The position numbers were made by a program, and so were the translations under genes. The notes under the pieces were generated by a model. The model made no database searches. It was given only the letters and a program-made list of their open reading frames with translations, and had not been told where the DNA came from. From NCBI GenBank assembly GCA_964654285.1, contig CAZZJC010000008.1, positions 62,001-126,000 on the forward strand: a stretch of DNA of 64,000 bases, given 5' to 3'. This document shows, piece after piece, positions 9,208 through 18,367 of this stretch. The number at the start of each line of letters is the position of its first letter. The stretch's first letter is position 1. The DNA comes from BJHQ01 sp964654285. Lineage in GTDB: Bacteria; Planctomycetota; UBA11346.

Positions 9208-10881
9208 ATGATCGCACCCTCCCAACCCGATTCCGGATCGCATTCGACTGCTGGGGGAACCTCCGGCCCAGGGTCCGACAGTTCCGGCCGACGCGCGCCG
9301 CGGGCAACCGTGGCGAAGCCGCGCGACCTGCCGCACAGCCCGGAATTGGAAAAATCGATCCTCGGCTGCCTGCTCGCCGGCGACCAGCCGACCGCGATCC
9401 ACGAGGTGCGCCAGGTCGCCGAGCACCCGCTGCATTTCTACGGACGCGACCACCGCATCATCTACGTCGCCTGCCTGGAGATCGACGACACCGGCCACCG
9501 CATCGACGCGGCGGCGGCGTGCGAACTGCTCTCGCGCTATCCCTTCCAGACCATGATGGATCGGCTCAAGCAGGCGCAGATCCTCTTCGACAGCGATCAA
9601 CTTGACGCGCTCGACAAGGCCCGACTGCGCACCCTGTGGCGGCGTGAGGCCGGCGAGGAGGCCGCCGATCCCGCCGACTCCGCGCTGATGGCGATCGGCG
9701 GCGCCAACACCGTGTTCGACCTGGTCGGGCAGGGATCCTGGGCCGGGCTGAAACGGAACGCGGTTTTGCTGCGCGATGCCTACCTCAAGCGCCGCATGAT
9801 CCGCCGCATGTCGGCCCTGGTCGACCGCGCCTACCTGACCCCCGACACCTTCACCAAGCTGATCGACGAGGGCAGCCAGGCGATGCTCGAACTCGGCCGC
9901 CACGGCCAGACCTCGACCGTGCATTCGATCCAGGACACCACCCAGGCGACGCTGGAAAAGATCCTCGAAAACCATCAGAACCCGGAAACGGGCATCACCA
10001 CCGGCATCCCCGACATCGATGAGAAGCTCATCGCCCTGCGCCCCGGCGGCCTCTACATCCTCGCCGCCCGGCCCGGTGTCGGTAAGACCTCGCTCGCGCT
10101 CAAGATCGCGGCGAACATCGCCGCCCGCATGGAGGGCGACGGCGGCATCCTCTTCTTCAGTCTCGAAGTCGACCGCGTCGATCTGCTCAAGAAGATGCTC
10201 TCGGCGGAAAGCACGGTGCCGTTCGGCGACATCGACCGCGGCTCGGTGACGAGCGAGCAGTGGGAGCTCGTCCAGGCCGCGGCCAGCCGGTTCTCGACCT
10301 GGAACTTCGACCTCATGGACGTGAGCGACCTCACCGTGCACGGCCTGCGTGCGGTGGTGCGCCGGCGCAAGCTGGAGACCCAGGACAAGCTGAAACTGGT
10401 GGTGATCGACTACCTGCAACTGCTCAACAGCCAGCGCCCGGATGCGAGCGAATACGAAAAGGTCAGCGAGATCACCCGCGTCCTCAAGGTGCTCGCACGC
10501 GACCTGCGCATCCCGGTGATGGCCCTGTCGCAGATGTCGCGCGACAGCGAGAAGGGCGTCTCGAACCTGCCGCGCGAACCGCGCCTATCCGACCTGCGCG
10601 GATCCGGTTCGATCGAGCAGGACGCGGATTCCGTGCTGTTCATCCACCGCGTCGACGGCGGCGAGGAGGCGACGCCCGGCCAGCTCGAACGCCGCCGGAT
10701 CAAGCTGATCATCGCCAAGAACCGCTTCGGCCCGACCGGCCAGGCCCACCTCGACTTCTACCCCGCCAACATGCGCTTCGTGCAGAGCGCCGGCGACGAA
10801 CCGCCGGCCGACATCGAGGACAACGAGCGCAAGGCCCGTGCCACCCAGCCGCCGCGCGACGAAGAGGACATGTTCAAGTGA
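9208..10881 (+). CDS. dnaB: Replicative DNA helicase DnaB
   Basis: 557-residue RecA-fold hexameric helicase that unwinds DNA at the replication fork. An unusual Ser/Gly/Pro-rich extension (about 1-48) precedes the DnaB N-terminal helical domain (LPHSPELEKSILGCLLAGDQ, about 45-200). The ATPase domain has Walker A AARPGVGKTSLALKIA (about 288-303), Walker B LVVIDYLQLL (about 397-406), and SQMSRDSEKG plus SDLRGSGSIEQDADSVLFIHR near the C-terminus. The Walker A is ARPGVGKTS rather than the commoner GRPSMGKTA. No intein is present. The exact start is uncertain because no strong Shine-Dalgarno precedes 9208. Confidence 0.93.
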   Translation: MIAPSQPDSGSHSTAGGTSGPGSDSSGRRAPRATVAKPRDLPHSPELEKSILGCLLAGDQPTAIHEVRQVAEHPLHFYGRDHRIIYVACLEIDDTGHRIDAAAACELLSRYPFQTMMDRLKQAQILFDSDQLDALDKARLRTLWRREAGEEAADPADSALMAIGGANTVFDLVGQGSWAGLKRNAVLLRDAYLKRRMIRRMSALVDRAYLTPDTFTKLIDEGSQAMLELGRHGQTSTVHSIQDTTQATLEKILENHQNPETGITTGIPDIDEKLIALRPGGLYILAARPGVGKTSLALKIAANIAARMEGDGGILFFSLEVDRVDLLKKMLSAESTVPFGDIDRGSVTSEQWELVQAAASRFSTWNFDLMDVSDLTVHGLRAVVRRRKLETQDKLKLVVIDYLQLLNSQRPDASEYEKVSEITRVLKVLARDLRIPVMALSQMSRDSEKGVSNLPREPRLSDLRGSGSIEQDADSVLFIHRVDGGEEATPGQLERRRIKLIIAKNRFGPTGQAHLDFYPANMRFVQSAGDEPPADIEDNERKARATQPPRDEEDMFK

Positions 10882-10962
10882 CGGCGGGGATGGCGAGTGG
10901 CTGGAACCGTCCGCGCCGTTGAATCCGCTCGGGTCGGTGGGCAGCGCCACGCCGAGGAAGGA

Positions 10963-11826
10963 TCAGGCGTCAGCTTTGCTGCCTCTGGGAGAGCTGCCAT
11001 ATTTCTTCTTGAAGGCCGAGTAGAAACGGCTCTGGGAAGCGAATCCGGTGAGTCGAAGGACTTCAGCGATGGGGATGCCTGGTCGTGAGGTGAGGATCTC
11101 CCTGGCCCGATCCAGCCGTTGGTTGAGGAGCATGGCGATCGGACTGATGCCGTAGATCCGCTGCCACCACCGGCAGAGGTATTGAGGGGTGTATCCAGCG
11201 CAGGCCGCCAGCTCGGCCAGGGACAGGCCGGGGTCATCCAGCCGCTTCTTCATGATGTTGATCACCGGCCCGAACCAGTCGGGGGTGGGAACCTGGGGAT
11301 GCGGGTCGCCTTTCCAGGTGGCTGCGATCTCCTGGATGATGCTGGAAACCTCCGCCTCGACCAATGGGCGGAGGATGACCGCGCGGACGTCGATAGGGAA
11401 CCGCCAGTCGCTACCGATGGCCTCCAGCATGCGTGCACGGATGCGCATGTGCTCACCGCGATCCAGCAAAGGCTGCACCCGGGGAGGATACAGGCGCGGG
11501 AACGGATCGAAGGCGTCCGCCATGGGAATGACGTGGAATTCCATGACGAAGAATGCGCAGTCGGCGATCGCATGACGCTCGATCGGCAGGCCGGGAGGCA
11601 TGAGGATCCGATGGCCAGGCGGAACGACCAGGCTCTGCGCCCCGACGCTGATCATGAGTTCGCCGCGGTCGACCACTGCCGACCTCCAGATGGTGGCCGG
11701 TTGGGACACGCGACGGCGGTTCTGCGCAAGGGAGATCATACCGGCGCTGGCCAGGCGGATCACGCATTTTTCCCAGGCATGGTAGAACGACGACGGCAGG
11801 ATCGATGGAACCGGATATCGCTGCAT
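10963..11826 (-). CDS. AraC-family transcriptional regulator
   Basis: 287 residues from an ATG at 11826 (MQRYPVPSILPSSFYHAWEK). An ATG at 11931 would add 35 residues but would cover the likely control region, so the shorter start is preferred. The N-terminal half is a cupin-like sensor (VPPGHRILMPPGLPIERHAI, about 75-95). The C-terminal ~100 residues carry two helix-turn-helix units: LSLAELAACAGYTPQYLCRW and IPIAEVLRLTGFASQSRFYSAFKKKYG, the AraC signature. AraC proteins of this layout usually respond to a sugar or surface-derived ligand. It diverges from the secreted-protein pair at 11952-14834, which is its likeliest target, and it lies near the rhamnosidase locus. Confidence 0.88.
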   Translation of the reverse strand: MQRYPVPSILPSSFYHAWEKCVIRLASAGMISLAQNRRRVSQPATIWRSAVVDRGELMISVGAQSLVVPPGHRILMPPGLPIERHAIADCAFFVMEFHVIPMADAFDPFPRLYPPRVQPLLDRGEHMRIRARMLEAIGSDWRFPIDVRAVILRPLVEAEVSSIIQEIAATWKGDPHPQVPTPDWFGPVINIMKKRLDDPGLSLAELAACAGYTPQYLCRWWQRIYGISPIAMLLNQRLDRAREILTSRPGIPIAEVLRLTGFASQSRFYSAFKKKYGSSPRGSKADA

Positions 11827-11843
11827 GTGTGACACGACTTCCC

Positions 11844-11859
11844 GGTTTGTTTCTAAACC
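11844..11859. promoter_or_regulatory. Inverted repeat in the AraC divergent promoter region
   Basis: GGTTT-N6-AAACC lies in the AT-richer 125-bp gap between the araC-type gene and the divergent secreted-protein gene. A TTGACA follows at 11886-11891, but no good -10 was found at standard spacing. It is a candidate operator only. Confidence 0.35.
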
Positions 11860-11951
11860 AGGAAAGGTCATTTCACAAATGGGAATTGACACCCGATACA
11901 CAAAGGGCTCCCGATCCGAAATCCGGATCAATCCTCCATACCAAGGATCCC

Positions 11952-12866
11952 ATGACGACCCTCCACCGCATCCTCCCCTCCATCGCCCTCGCCGCAGCGC
12001 TGAGCGCCGCCGATCCGATGACGATCGATCGTTCCCGCACCGCCGTGTTCGAACCGGGCGCCCTGACCATCGCCGGCTACCCGATGCCGGCGGTCGATGC
12101 CGTCTCCGCCCCGGTCACCCTGAACCTGGCGACCACCACCCACTGGAACTGGAACCATATCTTCACCTTCCAGCGGCATGGGATCTTCTTCGCCGATGCC
12201 GCCGGCGTGGCGTTCGCACGCGCCACCCCGAACTCGCCGCTGCTCTGCAGTTCGGGGAACAACGAGCATTCCACCCTCAATTCCACCAATGGAGACCTCT
12301 ACGCCTACCGCAACATGAAGTGGTCGCTGACGGTTCCGCTCGCGATCACCAAGGAAAACGGTGCCGATCGGGTCTACACGCCTGAATTCGGCAGCACCGG
12401 CTGGCGCCAGCGCTACACCAACGGCCTGGCGACCAGCGGCGGCGTTCCTGGCGTGATGTACGCCCCCTCCAGCTGGGGATCCACCGTCCAGGTCGGCGTC
12501 TGGAGCGCGGCGAACAGCAACGACACCTGGTCGACCAACGCCATCAATCTGTACAAGGATGGCCTGCTGGCCGCCCGTGCCCGCGGCAATGGCGCCTATA
12601 TTAGCGCCGGTCTCATCCTCGGCCTCGCGGTCGTTCGGGTGCGGACGGCGATCGAGAACGATGGCACGGGTCGGATCAGGAACGTGTACACCGAGGTGCC
12701 TTTCGTGCTTACCCGGTCCAACATGTCGGACATCCTGAATCCCGGCACCTTCGGTCGGCGCGAGATCCTCACCCCGACCAACAACGCGCCTCCCGGCAGC
12801 AGCACCCCGAAGACGTTCGACCACGTCGGCCTGCGCACCGCCCCGGTGCTCGCCTCGAACGGTTGA
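11952..12866 (+). CDS. Secreted protein of unknown function
   Basis: 304 residues. The start at 11952 has AAGGA 5-9 nt upstream and opens on MTTLHRILPSIALAAALSAAD, a short signal peptide. The mature part is Thr/Asn/Ser/Trp-rich (TTTHWNWNHIFTFQRHGIFF, STLNSTNGDLYAYRN). This looks like an extracellular all-beta carbohydrate-active or lectin-like fold, but no family was recognised. It lies six bases before the next gene, so the two are probably co-transcribed and under the divergent AraC regulator. Confidence 0.6.
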   Translation: MTTLHRILPSIALAAALSAADPMTIDRSRTAVFEPGALTIAGYPMPAVDAVSAPVTLNLATTTHWNWNHIFTFQRHGIFFADAAGVAFARATPNSPLLCSSGNNEHSTLNSTNGDLYAYRNMKWSLTVPLAITKENGADRVYTPEFGSTGWRQRYTNGLATSGGVPGVMYAPSSWGSTVQVGVWSAANSNDTWSTNAINLYKDGLLAARARGNGAYISAGLILGLAVVRVRTAIENDGTGRIRNVYTEVPFVLTRSNMSDILNPGTFGRREILTPTNNAPPGSSTPKTFDHVGLRTAPVLASNG

Positions 12867-12872
12867 ACCGGG

Positions 12873-14834
12873 ATGGGCAGCCTGCGATTCCTCGCGATTC
12901 TCCTGCTCACGGTCCCCGGATTCCGATCCGGGGCCGCTGAGCCGGACACCTCCCTGGCCGGCATCCTGGACCGGGCGGTGGCAGGCGGCTTTCCCGAGGT
13001 CCGTGGAGCGGAGCTGCTGCGCGGCAGCGTGCGCGTGCGGCTCCCCCGCGACCGCTGGAGCCAGGTCGCCCTGCCGGGCATCAGGCCGCAGGATTCCCCC
13101 GATGCTCCAGATGGGATGGTTGGCGAACTGGCGGGATGCCATCTGCGCTGCCGCGACGGGCACTGGATCCTGGCTGGCGGCTGGGTGGTGCCACCGGATG
13201 GACTCGTGGCAGTCGAAGCGATCACGTTGCAGAAGATCGCCTGGGATGAACTCGCCGAGCCGCTGGTCACCCAGGAACCGCCCCGGTTCGAAAGGCTGCG
13301 CGAGGCCGAGGCGGAACGCGTCCGCCTGGCTTGGCGTCCAGCCTCGGCCTGGCGCGGCTTCGCCGAAGAGGACGAGACCGCCGGCATGGTGATGGCCGGT
13401 ATCATGCTGCGGATGGGAGTCGCGGCCGGCGAGGATCTCGCCGTCGTCATGGCCAGCCGGATGGCGCTGGATCCCTGGCGCTCCCAGGCGTGGGAAGGTG
13501 GATTCCCTTTGATGCTCGATGGCTTGGAACCGGTTTTCATCGGTTGGGAGACCCGCGTCCGCGCCGAGCTTCCGCAGGTCGATCTGGCGACCGCCCGCTG
13601 GCTCGCCCGCTGCCTGTCTTCCAGACTGGAATCGTCGATGCTCATCCGGCCACCAGCCCAGCGGGCCGGCGTCGCGCGCGGGGCGGTCTCGATCCTCGCC
13701 GCGACCGATCAGCCGCGCAGCAGGGCCGCAACCTTCCTGGCGAGCACATCCCTGGCCGACCGGCCAGCGGCGCAGGACCTTCGCAGCACGCTGGCGAATT
13801 GGGATGGACAACGCCCGGCACCAAAGATCGCCAATCCTTCTGATCTCATCGCGCTGCTCGATGACGACGGCCCTTCCCTCCATTGGGACCATCTCCGATT
13901 CTGGACAGTCGGGGACCAGGCCCTGCTGCTCCTGGGCTGGACGCTTGGCCGCGATCCACGCCTTCCTGCCGGCGTCGATCCGCAGCAGGCCTGGGATGCC
14001 AAAGCCCGCCACGACGCCGCCCGCGCCATCCGCCGTTGGATCGGAACCCGCAGCCTGCCCGACCTGGTCCGTGAACCGGTCGCGACCCGGTCGCTGAGCG
14101 AAGCGGTCGCCCGCTGGTCGGCGATGCCGGTTTCGCTGCGACCGGCCGCATTCGCAGCGTCCGTCGGCAGCCGACTTCCGGCGCTGGCCGTTTCCTCCGA
14201 CGACACCCCGGCCCTGGCGCGCTTGCTTGACCTCCTGGAAACGGATCCGGATTCCGCCAAGGCCGCCGACGCCGTCCTCGGGAAGATCCCGGTCAAGGGC
14301 CCGGCGGCACCCCTCCTGGCGGAATGGAATGACCGCTGTGGACGTCCGGAAAGCCTTGATCTCCTGCTTGAACAGCTGGCCGATCCGCGTGCCTGGGATC
14401 CGGCCACCGGCCCATTGCTCATCGGGATGGCGGCAGCCCATCCCAACGCCCGGCGCCTGCCGGTGCTGGCCCGTCTGCTGGGCACGCTCAACCCGGGCCA
14501 GGTGACCGCCTGGCAGATGTCCGTCGCCGTCCCGCCGCAGGCCCGGCGGCAACTGCTGATGACGCTGCTCGATGCCACCGGAACCATTCCTTCCGGACTC
14601 CTCGAAATGAAGGACGAGGAGGTGAACCTGGGCGGATCCCGCCTCGCCAGAACGCCCGGACTGGCGGCGTTTCCCGCCGGAACGCGATGGTGCGATCTCG
14701 CGATCGTGCTCGCCCGGACCGAGCCTGCGGCCTGGGGGCTGCCCGAATCCCTGGATCTCCTTGCGGACGCCGGCGCGTTGCCGGTCACGGAATCGTTGCG
14801 CCAGCGCCTGCGCCTGGTGCTGGCAGGACCCTGA
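12873..14834 (+). CDS. Large secreted protein of unknown function
   Basis: 653 residues. A signal peptide is visible (GSLRFLAILLLTVPGFRSGAAE). The rest is Leu/Ala/Arg/Trp-rich and predicted largely helical, with recurring patterns such as LARLLDLLETDPDSA, LLLEQLADPRAWDPATG and LPVLARLLGTLNPGQ. These suggest a solenoid of degenerate helical repeats (HEAT/TPR-like). No catalytic motif was found. Six bases separate it from the upstream secreted protein, with which it probably forms a two-gene operon opposite the AraC regulator. The function is unknown. Confidence 0.6.
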   Translation: MGSLRFLAILLLTVPGFRSGAAEPDTSLAGILDRAVAGGFPEVRGAELLRGSVRVRLPRDRWSQVALPGIRPQDSPDAPDGMVGELAGCHLRCRDGHWILAGGWVVPPDGLVAVEAITLQKIAWDELAEPLVTQEPPRFERLREAEAERVRLAWRPASAWRGFAEEDETAGMVMAGIMLRMGVAAGEDLAVVMASRMALDPWRSQAWEGGFPLMLDGLEPVFIGWETRVRAELPQVDLATARWLARCLSSRLESSMLIRPPAQRAGVARGAVSILAATDQPRSRAATFLASTSLADRPAAQDLRSTLANWDGQRPAPKIANPSDLIALLDDDGPSLHWDHLRFWTVGDQALLLLGWTLGRDPRLPAGVDPQQAWDAKARHDAARAIRRWIGTRSLPDLVREPVATRSLSEAVARWSAMPVSLRPAAFAASVGSRLPALAVSSDDTPALARLLDLLETDPDSAKAADAVLGKIPVKGPAAPLLAEWNDRCGRPESLDLLLEQLADPRAWDPATGPLLIGMAAAHPNARRLPVLARLLGTLNPGQVTAWQMSVAVPPQARRQLLMTLLDATGTIPSGLLEMKDEEVNLGGSRLARTPGLAAFPAGTRWCDLAIVLARTEPAAWGLPESLDLLADAGALPVTESLRQRLRLVLAGP

Positions 14835-14871
14835 CAAGAGGGCCGGTTCCGCCTCCTCGCTGCGCTGGAGT

Positions 14872-15849
14872 TCAGAACTCCCACCCCGCGATGACGGCGG
14901 TCTTGGCCTGCGGCGCGTCCTTGTTGAGGCCGATGAATTGGCTCAGGATCAGGTGCATGCGCGGGATCGGATAGAAGCGCAGGGACGGTCCCGCCAGCAA
15001 TTCCCAATGCGATTCGCGTGCGGTGCCCGACGCATCGACCCGGTTCGACACGTTCGCGAAGTTGGTCTCGACACCGAGGCTCAGCCGCTGGTCGATGACG
15101 TTCTTCGCCACCGCGCTGTTCCATTCCAGGCCCCGGTCGCGCAGGTCGCCAGTCTTCTGCTCATACACCAGATTGGTGCCCCAGATCCAGGATCCGGATA
15201 CCGAGCCGCTGAACAACGCCTTGAACTCGACCGAATCCGCCCCGTGCGCGGCCTGCTCCCATTCCGCGTAGATGGTGGGATTGCCGAAGATCTTGTCCCA
15301 GTCGGCGAGAGCGTAACGCAGTTCGAACTTGGTCGCATCGAGTTCGTTGTTGCCGTCGCTGCCATCCTTGACGTAGACCTGATAGAGATCGAGCTGCAAA
15401 CGATGTCCGAGTCCGAATTCGACCTCGTACATCTGCTTGATCTGCGACTTGGGCCGGGGATCGCCGGCTTCGCGGGCCTTGGCGACCTCGCTGCGCGACG
15501 GGGTGGTGTAGAACAGCCAGTATTCGAATTCCGCCTGGCCTTCGGGAATGACGTAGGTCCGCACCTCGGAGAACATCCGCACCGTCGACCAGCGCGGCTG
15601 ACCATAGGAACCGACCAGATCCTCGTCGCGCTGGCTGGTTTCACGTTCGCCGAACACCTTGATCGCCGGCAATTCCCAGGAATGGGCCGTCGGTGCCGGG
15701 ACCGTCGTCTGGGTGCCGGGCAGGGCTGGGCGCGCCGCGTCGTCGGTCGCGCCGAGGCCAGTCGCGAGACCACCCACCAAACTCAAGGCTGAAATGGAAA
15801 CCCCGATGGCGACGGGCGACGAGATGCTGGGCGGGAGATAGTGGGACAT
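14872..15849 (-). CDS. Putative outer-membrane beta-barrel protein
   Basis: 325 residues from the ATG at 15849 (MSHYLPPSISSPVAIGVSISALSLVGG); an in-frame ATG at 15939 would add 30 residues before the signal-like segment. After a Pro/Thr linker come alternating hydrophobic/polar strands rich in aromatic residues (FEYWLFYTT, YEVEFGLGHRLQLDLYQVYV, FELRYALADW, WIWGTNLVYEQK). It ends in Phe (TAVIAGWEF), the classic outer-membrane insertion signal. It is convergent with the preceding secreted protein. The substrate is unknown; this could be a porin or an envelope-integrity barrel. Confidence 0.65.
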   Translation of the reverse strand: MSHYLPPSISSPVAIGVSISALSLVGGLATGLGATDDAARPALPGTQTTVPAPTAHSWELPAIKVFGERETSQRDEDLVGSYGQPRWSTVRMFSEVRTYVIPEGQAEFEYWLFYTTPSRSEVAKAREAGDPRPKSQIKQMYEVEFGLGHRLQLDLYQVYVKDGSDGNNELDATKFELRYALADWDKIFGNPTIYAEWEQAAHGADSVEFKALFSGSVSGSWIWGTNLVYEQKTGDLRDRGLEWNSAVAKNVIDQRLSLGVETNFANVSNRVDASGTARESHWELLAGPSLRFYPIPRMHLILSQFIGLNKDAPQAKTAVIAGWEF

Positions 15850-16265
15850 GGACAAGGATGCTCCGGGTGGTTCGGGTTGATCGACTTTCAGGCCGAGTGG
15901 CCTGATCCCGTACCAGAGCCATGTCCATGCCTGAAACATCGCTCGGATCGACCCGCAACTGCACAGCCGCTCATCACCGCGTCATCAGCCTGCCTAGGAG
16001 ATCGACATGCGGGTCGGGATTATCCTGGATTCACCAACAGGATGGAGCCTGGATCGGCGGACCTCGGCCCGCGCGAATTTCCGGCTGTTCCATCCCTTCC
16101 CGAGGCGGACGTTCGTGGTGAGCGGGAAGCTGGCGTTCTGAGCATTGCTTCATCGCGCGACCGTCGCCGGATCGCTCTGAACACGTCTGTTGTCCCGATC
16201 GGGATTGCGCCTTCCTGACGCATCCGGTCTCTCCACACTGCTCCAACCACCCGAGAGATGACCCG
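15850..16265. other. Intergenic region with half of a dispersed repeat
   Basis: 416 bp between the divergent barrel gene and the TonB operon. No credible gene was seen. At 16031-16078 a GGATTCACCAACAGG...GGCGGACCTCGGCCCGC stretch is related to the right arm of the MITE-like element at 62960-63095, read on the minus strand there. The promoter of the TonB operon should lie in the last ~150 bp, but no clear hexamers were recognised. Confidence 0.5.
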
Positions 16266-17030
16266 ATGTCGATGCCTGCCGCTGGGCGTTTCCTGATCAA
16301 CGGACTTATCCTGAGCGCCACGCTGACCGCCGCCGAGCCGGTCGCCACGCGCAACGACCCCGTGCAGGCCACGCTCGAAGGCTTCCGCGCCGCGAACCAG
16401 GAACGCTCGGCCCAGGCGCGCGAAATGGCAGCCTGGAATCTGGAACGGCAGCGCCTGACCGCCCTCATCGCCGCCACGAAGGCGGAGACGGCCCGGCTGG
16501 AGCGCGACGCGGCCAACGCCACGGCCGCCCGCGATGCCGCCCGCACCCGCCTGGCCGCCCTCGGGACCGGCAGCGATCTCGATGCCGTGCGCGCCCGCCT
16601 TTTCCAGGCTGGGGAAAAGCTGAAAGCCGAATTGACCACCCTCGCGGCGCGACTGCCGCCCGGCATCGTCCCGGCCTTGGGCCAGGCCGCTGAGGACGCC
16701 TTCGACGCCGGGGTGCGCGCCCTGGAATCGGCGGAACGTGCGGCCGGCACCGTCGCCGTCGAGGTGGTCACCGGGTTGCGCAGCGATCGCGCGAACGCCC
16801 AGGAGGCGGTGAAGATCCTGCGCGTGTCCGGGGCCGCCGCCTGGTGGGTGTCGCTGGATGGCGCGGCGGCCGGGACGGTGCAGGTGGTCGACGGCGCGGT
16901 GCGGTTGACCCCGGCCGGCGATGAACCGGGCCGCAGTGCGATCATCACCGCGCTCGCCCAGGCCGAGGGCCGGGCGCAGCCAGGGGTGGTTCTGTTACCC
17001 GATCCGACGGTGACGCGGGGTCGGCCATGA
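16266..17030 (+). CDS. DUF3450-type periplasmic protein of the TonB2 operon
   Basis: 254 residues with an N-terminal signal segment (about 1-22) and a long Ala/Arg/Glu-rich coiled coil (about 35-110, e.g. ETARLERDAANATAARDAARTRL, quoted in part: ETARLERDAANA). A compact beta-rich C-terminal domain (about 160-245: AAWWVSLDGAAAGTVQVVDG) follows. This coiled-coil plus C-domain layout, together with the next genes, identifies the DUF3450 family that heads TtpC/TonB2 operons. Its stop overlaps the next start by 4 bp (ATGA), so translation is coupled. It probably assists the energised TtpC-ExbBD-TonB complex in the periplasm. Confidence 0.75.
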   Translation: MSMPAAGRFLINGLILSATLTAAEPVATRNDPVQATLEGFRAANQERSAQAREMAAWNLERQRLTALIAATKAETARLERDAANATAARDAARTRLAALGTGSDLDAVRARLFQAGEKLKAELTTLAARLPPGIVPALGQAAEDAFDAGVRALESAERAAGTVAVEVVTGLRSDRANAQEAVKILRVSGAAAWWVSLDGAAAGTVQVVDGAVRLTPAGDEPGRSAIITALAQAEGRAQPGVVLLPDPTVTRGRP

Positions 17031-18367
17031 GTCGTCTCAGAATCCTTGCCGCTGCGCTCCTGCTGTTTCCTGCGGCGATTTCGGCCGGCGAACCGGATCT
17101 CGCTGCCGCCGCGCAGGACGCCCGCATCCAGGCCGAACGCGAGGTCGCCGCCGCGCGCCAGCGCATCGCTGATGAACAGGCGGCGCTGCTGGCTGAACTC
17201 CAGGCCGCCGTCGCCGCCGGCAGCGCCGCCCGCGAACGCCTGACCACCGCCGAACGCGAGGCCAAGGCTGCCAACGACGAACTGGCCAAGCGGCAGAAGG
17301 AGCAGGAACGCGAGCTCGCGGTGGTCAAGCAGCTGGCGGATCGCGCGGTGGTCGCCGCCCGTCTGGGCGAAACCGAAGCCAGGCGTCTCGCCGGCACGCC
17401 GCCGCCGGAACGGGTCGCGGCCGCAGTCGCCGCGATCGAACGCCGCACCCTCGCCCTGGCTGACCGCCTGGGGCTGAAAATCGTCGACGGATCCGTGGTC
17501 GGCCGCAATGGCGTGGTCGCCAACGTTCCGGTGCTGCACCTGGGCGAGGCGCGCATGGTCGCGCTCGGGGCGGAATCGACTCATCGCGGCGTGCTCGAGC
17601 GCTCAAGCGACGGCCGCTCGTGGCTGGTGCTCGGGCCGGAACTGCCGCCGGGGCTGAACACCAAGGAACTGAACGCCATCCCGCTCGATGCCGCCGGAAC
17701 CGCCGCGCACCAGGCGCCGGAGGCGCATCGCACCTTCGCCCAATGGCTGAAAGCCGGGCGCTTCTTCATCTGGCCGATCCTCGCGGTGCTGGCCCTCGGC
17801 CTGGCGATCATCATCGAGCGCAGCGTCGCGCTCGCCCGCCGTCGGATCGATCCGCGCCGGCTGCTCGCCGTCGCCTCCCGGCTGGCGGCCAACGATCCCG
17901 CCGGAGCCGGCTCTCTCGTCGCCGCCGGCACCTCGCCGCTCGATCGCGTCCTGCGAGCCGGCCTGGATGCGCTCGCGCGGCCGCGCGAGGCACGCGAGGC
18001 GGTGGTCGAACAGGCCCTGCTCGCCGAGACCGGGCAGTTGACGCGTGGCCTGAGCGCACTCGCCGTGCTGGCCGGGGTCGCCCCCCTCCTTGGGCTGCTC
18101 GGCACCGTCACCGGCATGATCGACATGTTCTCGGTCATCGCCGCCCAGGGTTCGGGCAACGCGAAATCGCTGTCGGGCGGCATCAGCGAGGCGCTGATCT
18201 GCACCCAGGCCGGGATGCTGGTCGCGATCCCGCTGCTGCTGGCCCATGCCTGGCTGGGCCGGATCGCGGATCGCCGGGCGCAACTGCTGGAAGAAGCCGC
18301 CTGCGGCGTGCTGGGCCTGGCTGAACACGGTGAACCCGGGAAGCCAGATAGGACCGCGCAGCCATGA
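17027..18367 (+). CDS. TtpC-like MotA/TolQ/ExbB proton-channel protein
   Basis: 446 residues. A signal peptide (1-20, ending ISAGEP) and a periplasmic coiled coil (about 25-110) precede a small beta domain (about 150-215). The membrane part is ExbB/TolQ-like: a first TM in RFFIWPILAVLALGLAIII (about 245-263), then a cytoplasmic loop with RGLSALAVLAGVAPLLGLLGTVTGMIDMF and GGISEALICTQAGMLVAIP, the two conserved ExbB segments. TtpC proteins (about 450 residues) are essential partners of the Vibrio TonB2 system. It is coupled by 4-bp overlaps on both sides. Confidence 0.85.
   Translation: MSRLRILAAALLLFPAAISAGEPDLAAAAQDARIQAEREVAAARQRIADEQAALLAELQAAVAAGSAARERLTTAEREAKAANDELAKRQKEQERELAVVKQLADRAVVAARLGETEARRLAGTPPPERVAAAVAAIERRTLALADRLGLKIVDGSVVGRNGVVANVPVLHLGEARMVALGAESTHRGVLERSSDGRSWLVLGPELPPGLNTKELNAIPLDAAGTAAHQAPEAHRTFAQWLKAGRFFIWPILAVLALGLAIIIERSVALARRRIDPRRLLAVASRLAANDPAGAGSLVAAGTSPLDRVLRAGLDALARPREAREAVVEQALLAETGQLTRGLSALAVLAGVAPLLGLLGTVTGMIDMFSVIAAQGSGNAKSLSGGISEALICTQAGMLVAIPLLLAHAWLGRIADRRAQLLEEAACGVLGLAEHGEPGKPDRTAQP

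Noticed and set aside
9208..10881. Intein in DnaB
   Set aside because: The P-loop and following motifs are continuous and the protein has normal length apart from an N-terminal extension.
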